The notes: generated from the letters alone by a model not told the origin. Shown: positions 8,519 to 17,716, counted from the first letter of the stretch. The stretch: DNA of 64,000 nt from Niallia sp. XMNu-256 (GCF_036670015.1 NZ_CP137636.1:4132501-4196500), one strand, 5' to 3'. Program-made: numbers and translations.

Positions 8519-9709
8519 TTGGAAAGAGTTGTTGGAACTACCGTTCGTGGCCTGCGTGGACCAATTATTAATAAAGGTGACAATTTAGAGGAAATCGTTG
8601 TTCATACAGTTCTGAATGCTGCGAAAGTTGAAGGATTTACAATTGAGGATCGCGACATTGTGACAATAACAGAATCGATTGTGGCACGCGCACAAGGAAA
8701 CTATGCATCCATTGATGATATTGCTACAGATGTAAAAGCTAAATTTGGCGATGATACCGTTGGAGTCATTTTCCCTATTCTTAGCCGTAATCGCTTTGCT
8801 GTTTGTCTGCGTGGAATTGCAAAAGGCCTTAAAAAGGTTGTATTAATGTTAAGTTATCCTTCTGATGAAGTTGGAAACCATCTCGTAACAATTGATGATT
8901 TAGACGTAAAAGGAATCAACCCTTGGACAGATGTTTTAACTGAAGAAGAGTTCCGTAAACATTTTGGGTATAATAAACATACTTTTACAGGCGTTGACTA
9001 TATCGATTACTATAAAAAGATTGTTGAAGAGGAAGGCGCTACTTGTGAAGTGATCTTCTCAAACAATGCAAAAACAATTTTAGATTACACGAAAAGTGTT
9101 CTAACTTGTGATATTCACTCACGTATTCGCACAAAACGTATTTTAACCGATAATGGGGCCGAAAAGGTATTTGGTCTTGACGACATTCTTAACGAGTCCA
9201 TTAACGGAAGCGGTTATAACGAAGCATATGGCCTACTTGGTTCAAATAAAGCGACGGAAGACAGTGTAAAGTTATTCCCTAATAAATGTCAATCCCTTGT
9301 TGATGGCATCCAAGCAAAAATTAAAGAATCAACGGGTAAAACAATTGATGTCATGGTTTATGGAGATGGGGCATTCAAAGATCCAGTCGGGAAAATTTGG
9401 GAACTAGCAGATCCAGTTGTCTCACCTGCATACACATCCGGCCTAGAAGGAACACCAAATGAAGTCAAATTAAAATACTTAGCAGATAACAACTTCTCAC
9501 ATCTTCGTGGAGAAGAGCTCACTAAGGCCATTTCCGAATATATCGAGAATAAAGATGAGGACCTTGTTGGTGCAATGGAATCACAAGGAACAACACCCCG
9601 TAAACTAACAGACCTCATTGGTTCATTATCGGACTTAACTTCTGGAAGTGGGGATAAAGGAACCCCAATGGTTTATATTCAAGGTTACTTTGATAACTAT
9701 ACAAAATAA
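8519..9709 (+). CDS. CofE-like coenzyme F420-0:L-glutamate ligase family protein
   Basis: 396 aa. The N-terminal pattern (RGLRGPIINKGDNLEEIV, then DIVTITESIVARAQGN) and the central MVYGDGAFKDPVG match the F420-0:gamma-glutamyl ligase family, which adds glutamate to a phospholactate-linked cofactor in F420 producers. Bacillaceae are not known to make F420, so the real substrate is probably another acid or cofactor. The TTG at 8519 is chosen because GAGGAG (8505-8510) lies 8 bases upstream; an in-frame TTG at 8498 lies before that site. A strong terminator follows. Divergent LysR control is inferred. Confidence 0.85.
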   Translation: MERVVGTTVRGLRGPIINKGDNLEEIVVHTVLNAAKVEGFTIEDRDIVTITESIVARAQGNYASIDDIATDVKAKFGDDTVGVIFPILSRNRFAVCLRGIAKGLKKVVLMLSYPSDEVGNHLVTIDDLDVKGINPWTDVLTEEEFRKHFGYNKHTFTGVDYIDYYKKIVEEEGATCEVIFSNNAKTILDYTKSVLTCDIHSRIRTKRILTDNGAEKVFGLDDILNESINGSGYNEAYGLLGSNKATEDSVKLFPNKCQSLVDGIQAKIKESTGKTIDVMVYGDGAFKDPVGKIWELADPVVSPAYTSGLEGTPNEVKLKYLADNNFSHLRGEELTKAISEYIENKDEDLVGAMESQGTTPRKLTDLIGSLSDLTSGSGDKGTPMVYIQGYFDNYTK

Positions 9710-9711
9710 AT

Positions 9712-9756
9712 AATGAAAAGGGATGTCGACTTTTTAAGGTGACATCCCTTTTCATT
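9712..9756. terminator. Bidirectional terminator between the CofE-like gene and the methyltransferase gene
   Basis: Perfect 16-base arms AATGAAAAGGGATGTC (9712-9727) and GACATCCCTTTTCATT (9741-9756), followed by TTTTTT on the plus strand. It separates two converging genes. Confidence 0.88.
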
Positions 9757-9791
9757 ATTTTTTGAATCCCCCGTATCCCCAAGGATGGCCC

Positions 9792-10682
9792 TTATTCGGA
9801 TTTCCTCTTACCAACTAGTACCTCTAAATCAACAGTTATTTCTGCTGTTTCTCTCTCAAGAAAGGATTGCACTCGTTCCTTTGAGGCATTCCAAGTCAAC
9901 GGTGTCATCTGAAGCAACGATTGTATGGAATCCTGATTAAGGCTCATAGCATATTGCACTCTTGAACTGCTCACCATTTGATAATGCTCATTAAAAAGGT
10001 CAACAGTCTCATGATTGGAATAGGATTGTTTTTCCGGTTCATCAAATAAGGCTAACCGGAGTTCCTTTAAGTAGCCGTTTTGAGGAACGACTTTAATCAC
10101 TAAACCATCCGGTCTTAACAAGCGATTAAACTCAGCATAGTTAGAAGGTGATAGCAGATTGAGGATCACGTCAAACTGCCCATCTCTAAACGGTGTTTTA
10201 GCAAGATCCGCTACCGCCCAAATGTAATTAGAGTAATTCTTAGCAGCAACAAAAATACCCTCTTTGGAAAGGTCAATCCCTACTCCTACGACTGTTTTTT
10301 CAAAATGAGTACGAACTAAATCACATAGATTGACTAAATGCGAACCCTCACCACAGCCTGTATCAAGGATCACTAGGTTTTCCTTGGCAACTTGATTTTT
10401 TAAGCTTTCTGCGATTGTACGACTTAGCGGTTCAAAAAAGCCATCTTTTGCGATCACTTTTCTTCTTGCCTCGAAAAGTTCTTTACTATATTTCGTTTTA
10501 ATCGAACGTGTCGTTAAGTTCAAGTATCCTTGTTTCGTAAAATCAAAAGTATGATGGTTATGGCATATTAGACTTTTTAGATCAACCACGTTCATCGATT
10601 CATCACAAAGTGGACACTTAAACATCCACTCAAACTCACTTACGTATCCTGCATTGCTTTCCCTTTTCGTCAATTTTGACAA
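9792..10682 (-). CDS. 23S rRNA guanine-N1 methyltransferase (RlmA family)
   Basis: About 296 aa. An N-terminal zinc-binding region (CPLC followed by CHNHH) precedes a SAM-dependent methyltransferase fold with LDTGCGEGSH as motif I and an NLLSPS motif. This layout fits RlmA-type enzymes that methylate G745 or G748 of 23S rRNA (YxjB in Bacillus subtilis). A TTG at 10682 is favoured because GAGGTG lies 7 bases upstream; an ATG at 10718, 1 base past the upstream stop, has no clear ribosome site. It is the last gene of the queC transcript, an odd but plausible RNA-modification grouping. Confidence 0.85.
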   Translation of the reverse strand: MSKLTKRESNAGYVSEFEWMFKCPLCDESMNVVDLKSLICHNHHTFDFTKQGYLNLTTRSIKTKYSKELFEARRKVIAKDGFFEPLSRTIAESLKNQVAKENLVILDTGCGEGSHLVNLCDLVRTHFEKTVVGVGIDLSKEGIFVAAKNYSNYIWAVADLAKTPFRDGQFDVILNLLSPSNYAEFNRLLRPDGLVIKVVPQNGYLKELRLALFDEPEKQSYSNHETVDLFNEHYQMVSSSRVQYAMSLNQDSIQSLLQMTPLTWNASKERVQSFLERETAEITVDLEVLVGKRKSE

Positions 10683-10719
10683 AATAGACACCTCATTTAC
10701 TCGATTGGGAGGATTCATC

Positions 10720-11256
10720 TTAAGCCAGTCGTTTCTCTTTAATAACTAGTACCTGGTTCAAAACGAGCGCACCCATCATTTGAATGACCGTTTTTACTAT
10801 TACTTGACCTGCAATTGCAGCAGGTACAGCCTCCCAAGGCATAAATCCAGCTCCAAGTGGACTTAAGCCAATAATAACAAAAACAGCTGAGTCAAGAAAG
10901 CCTCCAACAATGCCACTATAAAAAACACGCCATGCCATCGGTAGCTTTAAGCGAGAATATATCTCTGTATCTGCTGTTTCAGCGATAACAAAAGAAACAG
11001 CAGATGCTGCAACAATCATTAACGTATCTCCGAGCAAATATGAAGCCAATGCAGATAAAACTAAGGCAGTGAAAATGAACAAATAGGTTTTGCGTCTCCC
11101 ATATTTATTTTGGACGAGGTCCCTAAAAATAAATGTTGCACCAACAAAAAGTGTTCCCATTGGCACAATGAAGATCCCAAAGTGTAAGGGAGCAAATCTT
11201 GCTGTAACTACATTCGCAATAACAATGGATAATAAATAAAGTAATATTCTCAACAT
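10720..11256 (-). CDS. VUT family transporter, probable queuosine-precursor permease
   Basis: 178 aa with about five to six hydrophobic segments. It belongs to the VUT/YhhQ (DUF165) family; the VPMGTLFVGATFIFRDLVQN segment is characteristic. Family members import queuine or preQ0/preQ1. Its place directly after queC, behind a preQ1 riboswitch, supports that role. The start at 11256 is preceded by GAGGGGG. It is separated from queC by 22 bases and is probably co-transcribed with it. Confidence 0.9.
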   Translation of the reverse strand: MLRILLYLLSIVIANVVTARFAPLHFGIFIVPMGTLFVGATFIFRDLVQNKYGRRKTYLFIFTALVLSALASYLLGDTLMIVAASAVSFVIAETADTEIYSRLKLPMAWRVFYSGIVGGFLDSAVFVIIGLSPLGAGFMPWEAVPAAIAGQVIVKTVIQMMGALVLNQVLVIKEKRLA

Positions 11257-11278
11257 GGGTTCCCCCTCAAATTTAAAT

Positions 11279-11944
11279 TTAAATTGAACAATTCCCCTTC
11301 ACACTTAAATATTCATCAAGCCCCTTTTTCCGTAATTGACATGCAGGACACTCACCACAGCCATCTGCTATGACGCCGTTATAACAAGTTAACGTCTTAT
11401 TACGAACGAACTCAAAAGCTCCAAGTTCATCAGCAAGCTCCCATGTTTGGGCCTTATTCAGCCACATTAAAGGCGTGTGAAGTACAAAGGTGTCATTCAT
11501 CGCCAAATTCAATGTGACATTTAATGATTTTATAAAAATATCTCGGCAATCAGGATAACCACTAAAATCCATTTCAGAAACTCCTGTCACAATATGCTTG
11601 GCACCGACTTGGCTCGCTAATATCCCGGCAAATGATAGAAAAAGAAGATTTCTACCTGGCACAAAAGTCGAGGGCAGCTCTCCATTTTCCCCCTCAACAA
11701 CGTCAATATCCTCTCGTGTCAAAGCATTAGGAGCCAGCTGATGTAACAGTCCCATATCCAGAATATGATGCTTCACCTCTAATTCCTTGGCAATTTCCTT
11801 AGCACATTGGATTTCAAGATGATGCCTTTGACCATAATCAAAAGTGACAGCCTCAACTTCTTTAAAACGTTCTTTCGCCCAAAATAAGCAAGTGGTACTG
11901 TCCTGCCCTCCACTAAATACAACCATCGCCTTTTCATGCTCCAT
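11279..11944 (-). CDS. queC: 7-cyano-7-deazaguanine (preQ0) synthase QueC
   Basis: 221 aa. It converts 7-carboxy-7-deazaguanine to preQ0 using ATP and ammonia. The PP-loop motif SGGQDS is at residues 10-15 and a C-terminal zinc site [17 protein letters not shown] carries four cysteines. AAAAGGAG precedes the ATG. The mRNA leader contains a preQ1-I aptamer and terminator (12118-12188), so the gene should be switched off when preQ1 is plentiful. QueD and QueE are not in this window. Confidence 0.97.
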   Translation of the reverse strand: MEHEKAMVVFSGGQDSTTCLFWAKERFKEVEAVTFDYGQRHHLEIQCAKEIAKELEVKHHILDMGLLHQLAPNALTREDIDVVEGENGELPSTFVPGRNLLFLSFAGILASQVGAKHIVTGVSEMDFSGYPDCRDIFIKSLNVTLNLAMNDTFVLHTPLMWLNKAQTWELADELGAFEFVRNKTLTCYNGVIADGCGECPACQLRKKGLDEYLSVKGNCSI

Positions 11945-12117
11945 TAGAATACACTCCTTTTAATTAAACTCGCTCGTCGAATTTACGGTCGGACTTTTAG
12001 GTTGAATTCTAAACTGACCCCAGGGACCCTTGAATTCAATCCTCCACTACCAGAAGTAAAAGATCTTTGTACCCGTCTGTCACAGGCCTTTGTTACAAAG
12101 TCGTTTACTAAATGAAG

Positions 12118-12188
12118 TAAAAAAAACAGCATCTAAGAAAGGATGCTGAATTCTTCTTAGTTTTTTAGAGAGGGTAGCTAAAACCTCT
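12118..12188 (-). promoter_or_regulatory. preQ1-I riboswitch with terminator, leader of queC
   Basis: On the minus strand the aptamer (12188 down to 12156) begins AGAGGTTTTAGCTACCCTCT and ends in the A-rich AAAAAACTAAG tail typical of class I preQ1 aptamers. It is followed by a terminator with arms CAGCATC (12127-12133) and GATGCTG (12142-12148) and eight U. CTAAGAA of the aptamer tail can pair exactly with TTCTTAG in the terminator loop and arm, giving a clear antiterminator. A TTGATA-N17-TATAGA inside the queF end would start within the aptamer, so the leader is more likely read through from upstream. Confidence 0.9.
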
Positions 12189-12200
12189 ATATTGATTTGA

Positions 12201-12701
12201 TTAACGATTATCAATTTTTTCAGGGTTTAAATCATGATTCATTAAACGGTAATTAGCGATTTCTTCGTACTTCGTTCCCGGTCTCCCAAAGTTACACCAT
12301 GGATCAATCGAAATTCCTCCACGCGGAGTAAATTTCCCCCATACTTCAATGTATCTTGGATCTAATAGTTTAATTAAATCATTCATAATTATATTAATGC
12401 AATCCTCATGGAAATCCCCATGGTTCCTAAAGCTAAATAAATATAGCTTTAGTGATTTACTTTCAACGATCTTTTTATCGGGAATATACGAAATATACAT
12501 CGTTGCAAAATCCGGTTGACCTGTCATAGGACACAAGCTTGTGAACTCCGGACAATTAAATTTTATGAAATAGTCTCGATTCACATGTAGATTATCGACT
12601 GCCTCCAATACTTCGGGTGCATATTCAGTTGAATATTTCGTATGTTGATTTCCTAAAAGGGTTAAATCCTTTAAACCTTCTTCATGGCTTCGGCCAGACA
12701 T
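12201..12701 (-). CDS. queF: NADPH-dependent 7-cyano-7-deazaguanine reductase QueF
   Basis: 166 aa, the short unimodular Bacillus type of QueF, which reduces preQ0 to preQ1. The catalytic cysteine lies in [14 protein letters not shown] and the E(S)[13 protein letters not shown] block is the family signature. AAGGAGG lies 7 bases before the ATG at 12701. It has its own promoter and preQ1-I riboswitch upstream, and a second riboswitch follows it before queC. Confidence 0.97.
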   Translation of the reverse strand: MSGRSHEEGLKDLTLLGNQHTKYSTEYAPEVLEAVDNLHVNRDYFIKFNCPEFTSLCPMTGQPDFATMYISYIPDKKIVESKSLKLYLFSFRNHGDFHEDCINIIMNDLIKLLDPRYIEVWGKFTPRGGISIDPWCNFGRPGTKYEEIANYRLMNHDLNPEKIDNR

Positions 12702-12771
12702 AAAAAAACCTCCTTGAAAGGTAAATGTTCAAGAAAGGTTCTAGCATTCTATAAAACACGTAGGATCAAAC

Positions 12772-12855
12772 AAAAAAGCCATATCCATAATATGGACATG
12801 GCGTTATTGTCATGCATCCATAGTTTTTTATAGAGGGTTTCAGCTATGAACCTCT
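12772..12855 (-). promoter_or_regulatory. preQ1-I riboswitch with terminator, leader of queF
   Basis: The minus-strand aptamer (12855 down to about 12819) begins AGAGGTTCATAGCTGAAACC and continues CTCTATAAAAAACTA, very close to the known Bacillus preQ1-I aptamer. The expression platform is a terminator of 11-base arms with an ATT loop (12778-12802) followed by TTTTTT. TATGGA after the aptamer can pair with TCCATA in the terminator arm as an antiterminator. Ligand binding should therefore end transcription before queF. Confidence 0.92.
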
Positions 12856-12891
12856 CCCGACTCCTTCGGGTATAATAATTTTTCTTCATTA

Positions 12892-12920
12892 ATCATATAA
12901 GATATGAAGAAAAACGTCAA
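12892..12920 (-). promoter_or_regulatory. Probable promoter of the queF riboswitch leader
   Basis: On the minus strand TTGACG (12920-12915), a 17-base spacer and TATGAT (12897-12892) lie just upstream of the aptamer, placing the start near 12885. Confidence 0.65.
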
Positions 12921-12924
12921 TTCA

Positions 12925-14346
12925 TTATTGTGCTTTTCTCTGCTTCAATGTCACAGGTTCATTTTGCATTGATTTGAGAACAGCTCCTTTTGGAATTGTA
13001 CTCATAATAGACCATAAGGCGATTAAAGCAAAGACAGCATTTACAATTAACCCTGCACTTGCAGCCACTTGTAAGTTCCCCATTGTTTCAACTGCACTGT
13101 ATACAGCAACAGAAATTGCTAAACCGAATGACCCACCAAGTGTACTAGACATTTTATAAATACCTGCAGCTTCTCCTGCCTTGGATGCCGGTACATTGTC
13201 GATCGCAGTATCTGTAGATGGTGTTGCATAAAGACCAAGACCAATTCCGTAAATGGTGAAACCAATAATAACAACAATCGTATACATTAAGTTTGGTAAG
13301 AACGTTAAAGTCATTAGCGAAATTCCAGTGATTACTAGAATACATGCTAAAATCATTGGCTTTCTCGGACCGTGTTTTTGTAAAAGTTTCTCCCCAACAC
13401 GAATCATTGCTAATACACAAATTAAATAACCAAGAGATAATAACCCAGATTGAAATGAACTGTATCCTCTAGCTACTTGGACATACGTATTTGCAACAAT
13501 AAGCGCTCCAGCAACGCCATTTAGTAAAAAGTTTGAAATGGTACTACCAGCAAAATATTTGTTTTTAAATACGGAAATATCAATAAATCCATTAGGCTTT
13601 CCTGTTACAATTTTTAGAAATACCCAACCACCAATGACGGTTACAGCCATTAATGTTAACGAAATAGGGCTAGTCCAACCAAAGTCTGCACCACGTGTAA
13701 TGACTACATTTAAAGCAACCATGACTAAGATAAAGACGATAAAACCAGAAACATCAAATTTTGATGATTGGCTTTGTTTCGTTTTACTATCTGGTACATC
13801 TTTGATCAAAAACATCGATACTAAAGTAATTATAATAGAAAAGACAAAGATATAACGCCATCCTAAACTAGTAGCAATCAATCCTCCGGCAAATGAGGTA
13901 ATACCTCCACCGCCCCAAGATCCAAATGACCAATAACTTAAGGCTCTTTGTCGATCAGGACCATCATAGTAAGCTTTTACTAAAGCAATGGTCGCTGGCA
14001 TAATACATGCTGCTGAAAAACCTTGAATGACACGTCCAATAATTAAAAGAACGGTCCCTTGTGCTAAGATAAGGCATAGTGAACCAATGATGTTTAATAC
14101 TAATCCAACCATAGCCACTTTTTTATGCCCAATTCGGTCTGAAATTCCACCTGCTGCTACAATAAACATTCCTGAAAATAAACCAGTTAAACTAATAGCT
14201 GTGTTCAAAGCTCCTAATGAAATTCCCATATCTGCCTGAACTGCTGGAATAACATTTAAAAGAGTCTGTGAAAACAGCCAATACGTTAAAACTCCAAATA
14301 CAATCCCTGTTAACATCTTATTATTACCCTTATAGCTTGTTTCCAT
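12925..14346 (-). CDS. MFS transporter of the 14-TMS NorB/QacA (DHA2) type under a glycine riboswitch
   Basis: 473 aa with about 14 hydrophobic segments. The family motif A-like loop SDRIGHKK and the stretches IGRVIQGFSAACIMPATIAL, ALSYWSFGSWGGGG, GLGLYATPSTDTAI and SNFLLNGVAGALIVANTYVQ closely resemble staphylococcal NorB, a drug/proton antiporter. AGGAGG precedes the ATG. Its 600-base leader region holds a tandem glycine riboswitch and a cre site, so the physiological substrate is more likely glycine-related than a drug. The substrate itself is not proven by sequence. Confidence 0.9.
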   Translation of the reverse strand: METSYKGNNKMLTGIVFGVLTYWLFSQTLLNVIPAVQADMGISLGALNTAISLTGLFSGMFIVAAGGISDRIGHKKVAMVGLVLNIIGSLCLILAQGTVLLIIGRVIQGFSAACIMPATIALVKAYYDGPDRQRALSYWSFGSWGGGGITSFAGGLIATSLGWRYIFVFSIIITLVSMFLIKDVPDSKTKQSQSSKFDVSGFIVFILVMVALNVVITRGADFGWTSPISLTLMAVTVIGGWVFLKIVTGKPNGFIDISVFKNKYFAGSTISNFLLNGVAGALIVANTYVQVARGYSSFQSGLLSLGYLICVLAMIRVGEKLLQKHGPRKPMILACILVITGISLMTLTFLPNLMYTIVVIIGFTIYGIGLGLYATPSTDTAIDNVPASKAGEAAGIYKMSSTLGGSFGLAISVAVYSAVETMGNLQVAASAGLIVNAVFALIALWSIMSTIPKGAVLKSMQNEPVTLKQRKAQ

Positions 14347-14434
14347 GGTAAACCTCCTGTGTATTGGTTAAATATCCATTCAACGAGCTATTTCCCCCAG
14401 TGATGATGATCTGATGATGGGTTACAGGGACAGC

Positions 14435-14474
14435 AAAAAGAGTAGACTAAAGCACTATGTACCTTCTTCTACCC
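14435..14474 (-). terminator. Probable riboswitch-controlled terminator before the MFS gene
   Basis: On the minus strand GGGTAGA (14474-14468) can pair with TCTACTC (14446-14440), followed by TTTTT (14439-14435). It directly follows the second glycine aptamer, so it is a candidate expression platform. Confidence 0.5.
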
Positions 14475-14479
14475 CAACT

Positions 14480-14665
14480 CTGTCCTTCTACCTGAGAGAT
14501 TTGCTCAAATGGAGCTTCCCCTTCGGTGACGTATTATTTTGATACGTTCTCTCCAGAGGTGTGTCCAGTTACAGTTTTTAATCTACCTGAGAGATTCATT
14601 CCACGGGTATTTGTAGGAACTTGCTCCTTCGGCGGCTTATACTAGGATAAGCACTCTCCTGCAAC
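14480..14665 (-). promoter_or_regulatory. Tandem glycine riboswitch (two gcvT-type aptamers)
   Basis: Two aptamers follow each other on the minus strand. Aptamer 1 (about 14663-14583) has GCAGGAGAG, GCCGCCGAAGGAGCAAG and AATCTCTCAGGTA. Aptamer 2 (about 14560-14486) has CTGGAGAGAAC, CACCGAAGGGGAAGC and AATCTCTCAGGTA followed by GGACAGAG. These are the conserved blocks of the glycine riboswitch, with the short linker usual for cooperative tandem forms. In Bacillus this element normally precedes gcvT; here the next gene is an MFS transporter. Confidence 0.93.
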
Positions 14666-14721
14666 TTTCATCCACGTTATTGCTAAATATAGTAAGATAA
14701 TTTCTAAGGCCTAAAAATGAG

Positions 14722-14735
14722 CGAAAGCGCTTTCA
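14722..14735. promoter_or_regulatory. cre-like site (CcpA) upstream of the glycine riboswitch
   Basis: CGAAAGCGCTTTCA matches the catabolite-responsive consensus TGNAANCGNWNNCA at all but the first position and is nearly palindromic. It lies about 60 bases upstream of the first aptamer. The promoter itself is not clear, so activation or repression cannot be told. Confidence 0.55.
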
Positions 14736-14972
14736 CAATTCAATTAATCTCATAAATTAGACTAATAAAATATATTGATATATTTTTCTTACATAATTAG
14801 AATATACCTTATGGCTTTTTATGTCAAGAAAAAATTCGCAAACGCTTCCAAATTATTTTTCTATTTTTTTTAGTTTTTAAATTCTGTGTATTACCTAAAG
14901 GAATAAAAAGACTCCAATGCAATGGTGCTATAGAGAGGACACAACCTTTAGAAGGTTGTGTCCGAATATCTT

Positions 14973-16241
14973 CTATTTATTAAAATTAATTTTTTCTTTT
15001 ACCTTCTCTAAAGTGATCGTTGCTTCACTTGGCTTTGTTTCAGCAATCAGCTCACCATTTCTAAAAGAATACCTTACAATTGCTTGCTTGCGAATCGCCT
15101 CATATTCATTTTCTGCTGACAAAACGATAAAGTTTGCCGGTTTTCCTTCCTCAATTCCGTAAACCTCTTCAATTTGTAATGTTTTTGCACTATTTTTTGT
15201 AATTAAATCAATGGAATTGATAATTTGTTCATAGCCCATTAATTGTGAAGCATGGATTCCCATATGCAAGACTTGAAGCATATTCCCTGTGCCTAGCGGG
15301 TACCATGGATCAAAAATATCATCATGGCCAAAACAAACGTTAAGTCCCGCTTCTTGAAGCTCTTTTACCCTTGTTAGTCCTCTTCGCTTTGGATACGTAT
15401 CAAATCTCCCTTGCAGATGAATATTCACAAGTGGATTCGATACAAAATTAATGGAAGAGAGCTTAAGTAAACGAAATAGTTTATACGTATAGGCATCATT
15501 ATAGGAGCCCATTGCCGTTGTATGACTCGCTGTTGTTCGAGTTCCTAGTCCCCGTTTATAAGCCTCTGCAGCAACAACCTCTACAAAACGGGACTGTTCA
15601 TCATCAATTTCATCACAATGAATGTCAACTAACCGGTCATATTTTTCAGCCAGATCAAATGCCAGTTTTAATGAATCGACTCCATATTCTCTTGTAAATT
15701 CAAAGTGAGGAATGCCACCAACAACATCCGCACCCATTTTCAATGATTCCTCTAACAATTCGATCCCATTCGGGTAGGAGAGAATTCCTTCCTGAGGAAA
15801 GGCAACAAGTTGAAGGTCCACATAAGGAGCCATTTCCTCTTTTACCTCAAGCATAGCCTTTAATGCTGTTAACTCAGGATCCGTTACGTCCACATGCGTA
15901 CGAACATGTTGGATCCCTTGCGCTATTTGCCACTTTAAAGTAGTTTTTGATCTTGTTTTAACATCTTCTATTGTTAATGTTTCTTTTCTTTGCGCCCATC
16001 TTTGAATCCCTTCGAACAAAGTACCGCTCTTATTCCACTCCGGTTCCCCAGCAGTTAACGTTGTATCTAAATGGATATGCGGTTCAATGAATGGTGGAAG
16101 AACAAGAGACCCATTAACATCGATGATTTCTTTTCCGTCTGTATTTTCTACTGTTTGTGTAATCTTTTCAATTTTACCGTCTTGGATTCGTAAGTGCCAA
16201 AGACCATCTTTATCTCTAAGCTTTGCGTTTTTAATGATCAC
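14973..16241 (-). CDS. codA: Cytosine deaminase (metal-dependent amidohydrolase)
   Basis: 422 aa. It deaminates cytosine to uracil and ammonia for pyrimidine salvage. Metal ligands are visible: the HxH pair H55/H57 in EPHIHLDTT, the [11 protein letters not shown] loop with a His and the catalytic Glu, and the Asp of [10 protein letters not shown]. The start overlaps the end of codB by 11 bases; a GTG start with AAGGGTGA upstream is used. It is translationally coupled to codB and shares its PyrR attenuator. Confidence 0.93.
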   Translation of the reverse strand: MIIKNAKLRDKDGLWHLRIQDGKIEKITQTVENTDGKEIIDVNGSLVLPPFIEPHIHLDTTLTAGEPEWNKSGTLFEGIQRWAQRKETLTIEDVKTRSKTTLKWQIAQGIQHVRTHVDVTDPELTALKAMLEVKEEMAPYVDLQLVAFPQEGILSYPNGIELLEESLKMGADVVGGIPHFEFTREYGVDSLKLAFDLAEKYDRLVDIHCDEIDDEQSRFVEVVAAEAYKRGLGTRTTASHTTAMGSYNDAYTYKLFRLLKLSSINFVSNPLVNIHLQGRFDTYPKRRGLTRVKELQEAGLNVCFGHDDIFDPWYPLGTGNMLQVLHMGIHASQLMGYEQIINSIDLITKNSAKTLQIEEVYGIEEGKPANFIVLSAENEYEAIRKQAIVRYSFRNGELIAETKPSEATITLEKVKEKINFNK

Positions 16242-17505
16242 TAATTATTTCACCCTTACCGTTTAGTTTACTTAATGATACGACCTGTTGAGGCATGCAC
16301 TTCATGGCAACCACATAAATAATAGATGTCCCTAATAGAGCGTTAATCGGAGGAATTCCTGGTGCAATATTTGCAATGACAACTCCACCTATCCATGCTG
16401 CGATAGCAATCCAATTGACAACCTTAAACTTCATTGTTTCAAAGGCTTGATATTTTCCGCGTTTTACTAAGTAATAGTCTGCTAATATAATCGCTCCTAT
16501 GGATGGTAAAGTAGAGCCTAGAATCGTCAAGAATCCAACAAAATTGTTATACAACCACATTGCTGCTATTGTTCCCAAAATTCCATTGAAAACAACGACT
16601 TTATGTTTTGGCAGCTTTGTAATATTTGAAAATCCAAGTCCTGATGCATATAACGCACTATCATTTGTTGTCCAAATATTTAAACCGAGTACAATGATCG
16701 CTGGAATCATTAATCCTTGTAGAAACATTACATCCGAAATATCCGATTTATTAAAAACCATTGCTCCAACCGCGCCAAATAAAAACATAAGTGAATTTCC
16801 GAGGAAAAAAGCAATGATATTCGCACTTACTGCCGAACGTGAGGTTTTTGCAAAGCGAGCAAAATCAGGTGTAAGTGTTCCAGCGCTAATAAATGATCCG
16901 ATACAGATGGTTAATGCTAGGGCAACACTTATTGCTTGTTGAGGCTCATAAGCGAACAGCTCTTGAAATCCTCCAATTGTATACGCTGCGTCAACCATTG
17001 AATAGCTCCCGAAAATCGCAATGGCCGGAACCGCAATAAATCCTAAAATCGTTAAAGTTTTCATCCCAAAAATTGCCGATATCGTCATTAACAATCCTAG
17101 AACGGCTGTTAATAGGTAAACATTCGCTCCAGTCGCTTTCGCAACAGGCACAGCAAACATCGCAAGCCCAACGCCAAACCAGCCGACTTGAGTAGAAGCT
17201 AGTAAAAATGATGTAATGTAAGAACCTTTTTCACCAAATGAATATCGAGTCAATAAATGAGTGGATAGCCCCGTTTTTGCTGCAATATGAGCTAATGCAC
17301 CAGTATAAAGCCCAAGAATAAGATTACCTGCCAATACAATCCAGATAAACTGAACAAATGTAAGGCCTATCCCTAAAGTTCCCCCTGACATCATGCTCGC
17401 TGAGAAAAAGCTTAATGAAAGCATTACTGCGAGAACTTTCCAAAATCCATTTCGATTTGCTTGAGGCACCGCCTGTAATGAAAATTCTTTATCCACTTTT
17501 GACAT
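16231..17505 (-). CDS. codB: Cytosine permease
   Basis: 424 aa nucleobase:cation symporter-1 family protein with about 12 membrane segments. It imports cytosine for CodA, encoded directly downstream with an 11-base overlap. Typical features are the N-terminal [16 protein letters not shown] region and the [18 protein letters not shown] loop. TTGGAGGA precedes the ATG. The leader carries a PyrR-binding element and terminator (17583-17713), so uptake should fall when UMP is high. Confidence 0.93.
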   Translation of the reverse strand: MSKVDKEFSLQAVPQANRNGFWKVLAVMLSLSFFSASMMSGGTLGIGLTFVQFIWIVLAGNLILGLYTGALAHIAAKTGLSTHLLTRYSFGEKGSYITSFLLASTQVGWFGVGLAMFAVPVAKATGANVYLLTAVLGLLMTISAIFGMKTLTILGFIAVPAIAIFGSYSMVDAAYTIGGFQELFAYEPQQAISVALALTICIGSFISAGTLTPDFARFAKTSRSAVSANIIAFFLGNSLMFLFGAVGAMVFNKSDISDVMFLQGLMIPAIIVLGLNIWTTNDSALYASGLGFSNITKLPKHKVVVFNGILGTIAAMWLYNNFVGFLTILGSTLPSIGAIILADYYLVKRGKYQAFETMKFKVVNWIAIAAWIGGVVIANIAPGIPPINALLGTSIIYVVAMKCMPQQVVSLSKLNGKGEIISDH

Positions 17506-17582
17506 ACCAATTCCTCCAATAAGTTAGTTTTTAAGAAACTGGTACCGAAGTAAAACTTCGATTACTTTAGGAGATTAGGAAT

Positions 17583-17617
17583 AAAAAAAGCTTCTTGCCA
17601 TTTCTGACAAGAAGCTT
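17583..17617 (-). terminator. Attenuator terminator of codBA
   Basis: Perfect 10-base arms AAGCTTCTTG (17588-17597) and CAAGAAGCTT (17608-17617), with a run of T on the minus strand (17589-17583). It lies between the PyrR element and codB. Confidence 0.85.
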
Positions 17618-17679
17618 TTTTTTCATAATGAAATACAGGGATCCTTTTACACGGGTCGCCCAGTAAGCATTATTATTTC

Positions 17680-17716
17680 CGCTGTCCTTGTCAGCCTCAC
17701 GGGACTGAATTAAAGG
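17680..17716 (-). promoter_or_regulatory. PyrR-binding RNA element (pyrimidine attenuator) before codBA
   Basis: The minus-strand sequence AGTCCCGTGAGGCT (17706-17693) fits the PyrR consensus ARUCCNGNGAGGYU at every position and is flanked by pairing TCAG and CTGA. A rho-independent terminator follows at 17588-17617. This is the standard anti-antiterminator and terminator layout of Bacillus pyr genes, here placed in front of cytosine uptake and deamination genes. Confidence 0.9.

Noticed and set aside
12925-14346. Calling the MFS gene a quinolone-resistance gene
   Set aside because: Sequence similarity to NorB is clear, but the glycine riboswitch points to a different physiological substrate; resistance cannot be claimed.
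16499-16942. 147-codon plus-strand frame opposite codB
   Set aside because: Shadow of the codB membrane helices, without a ribosome site or family resemblance.
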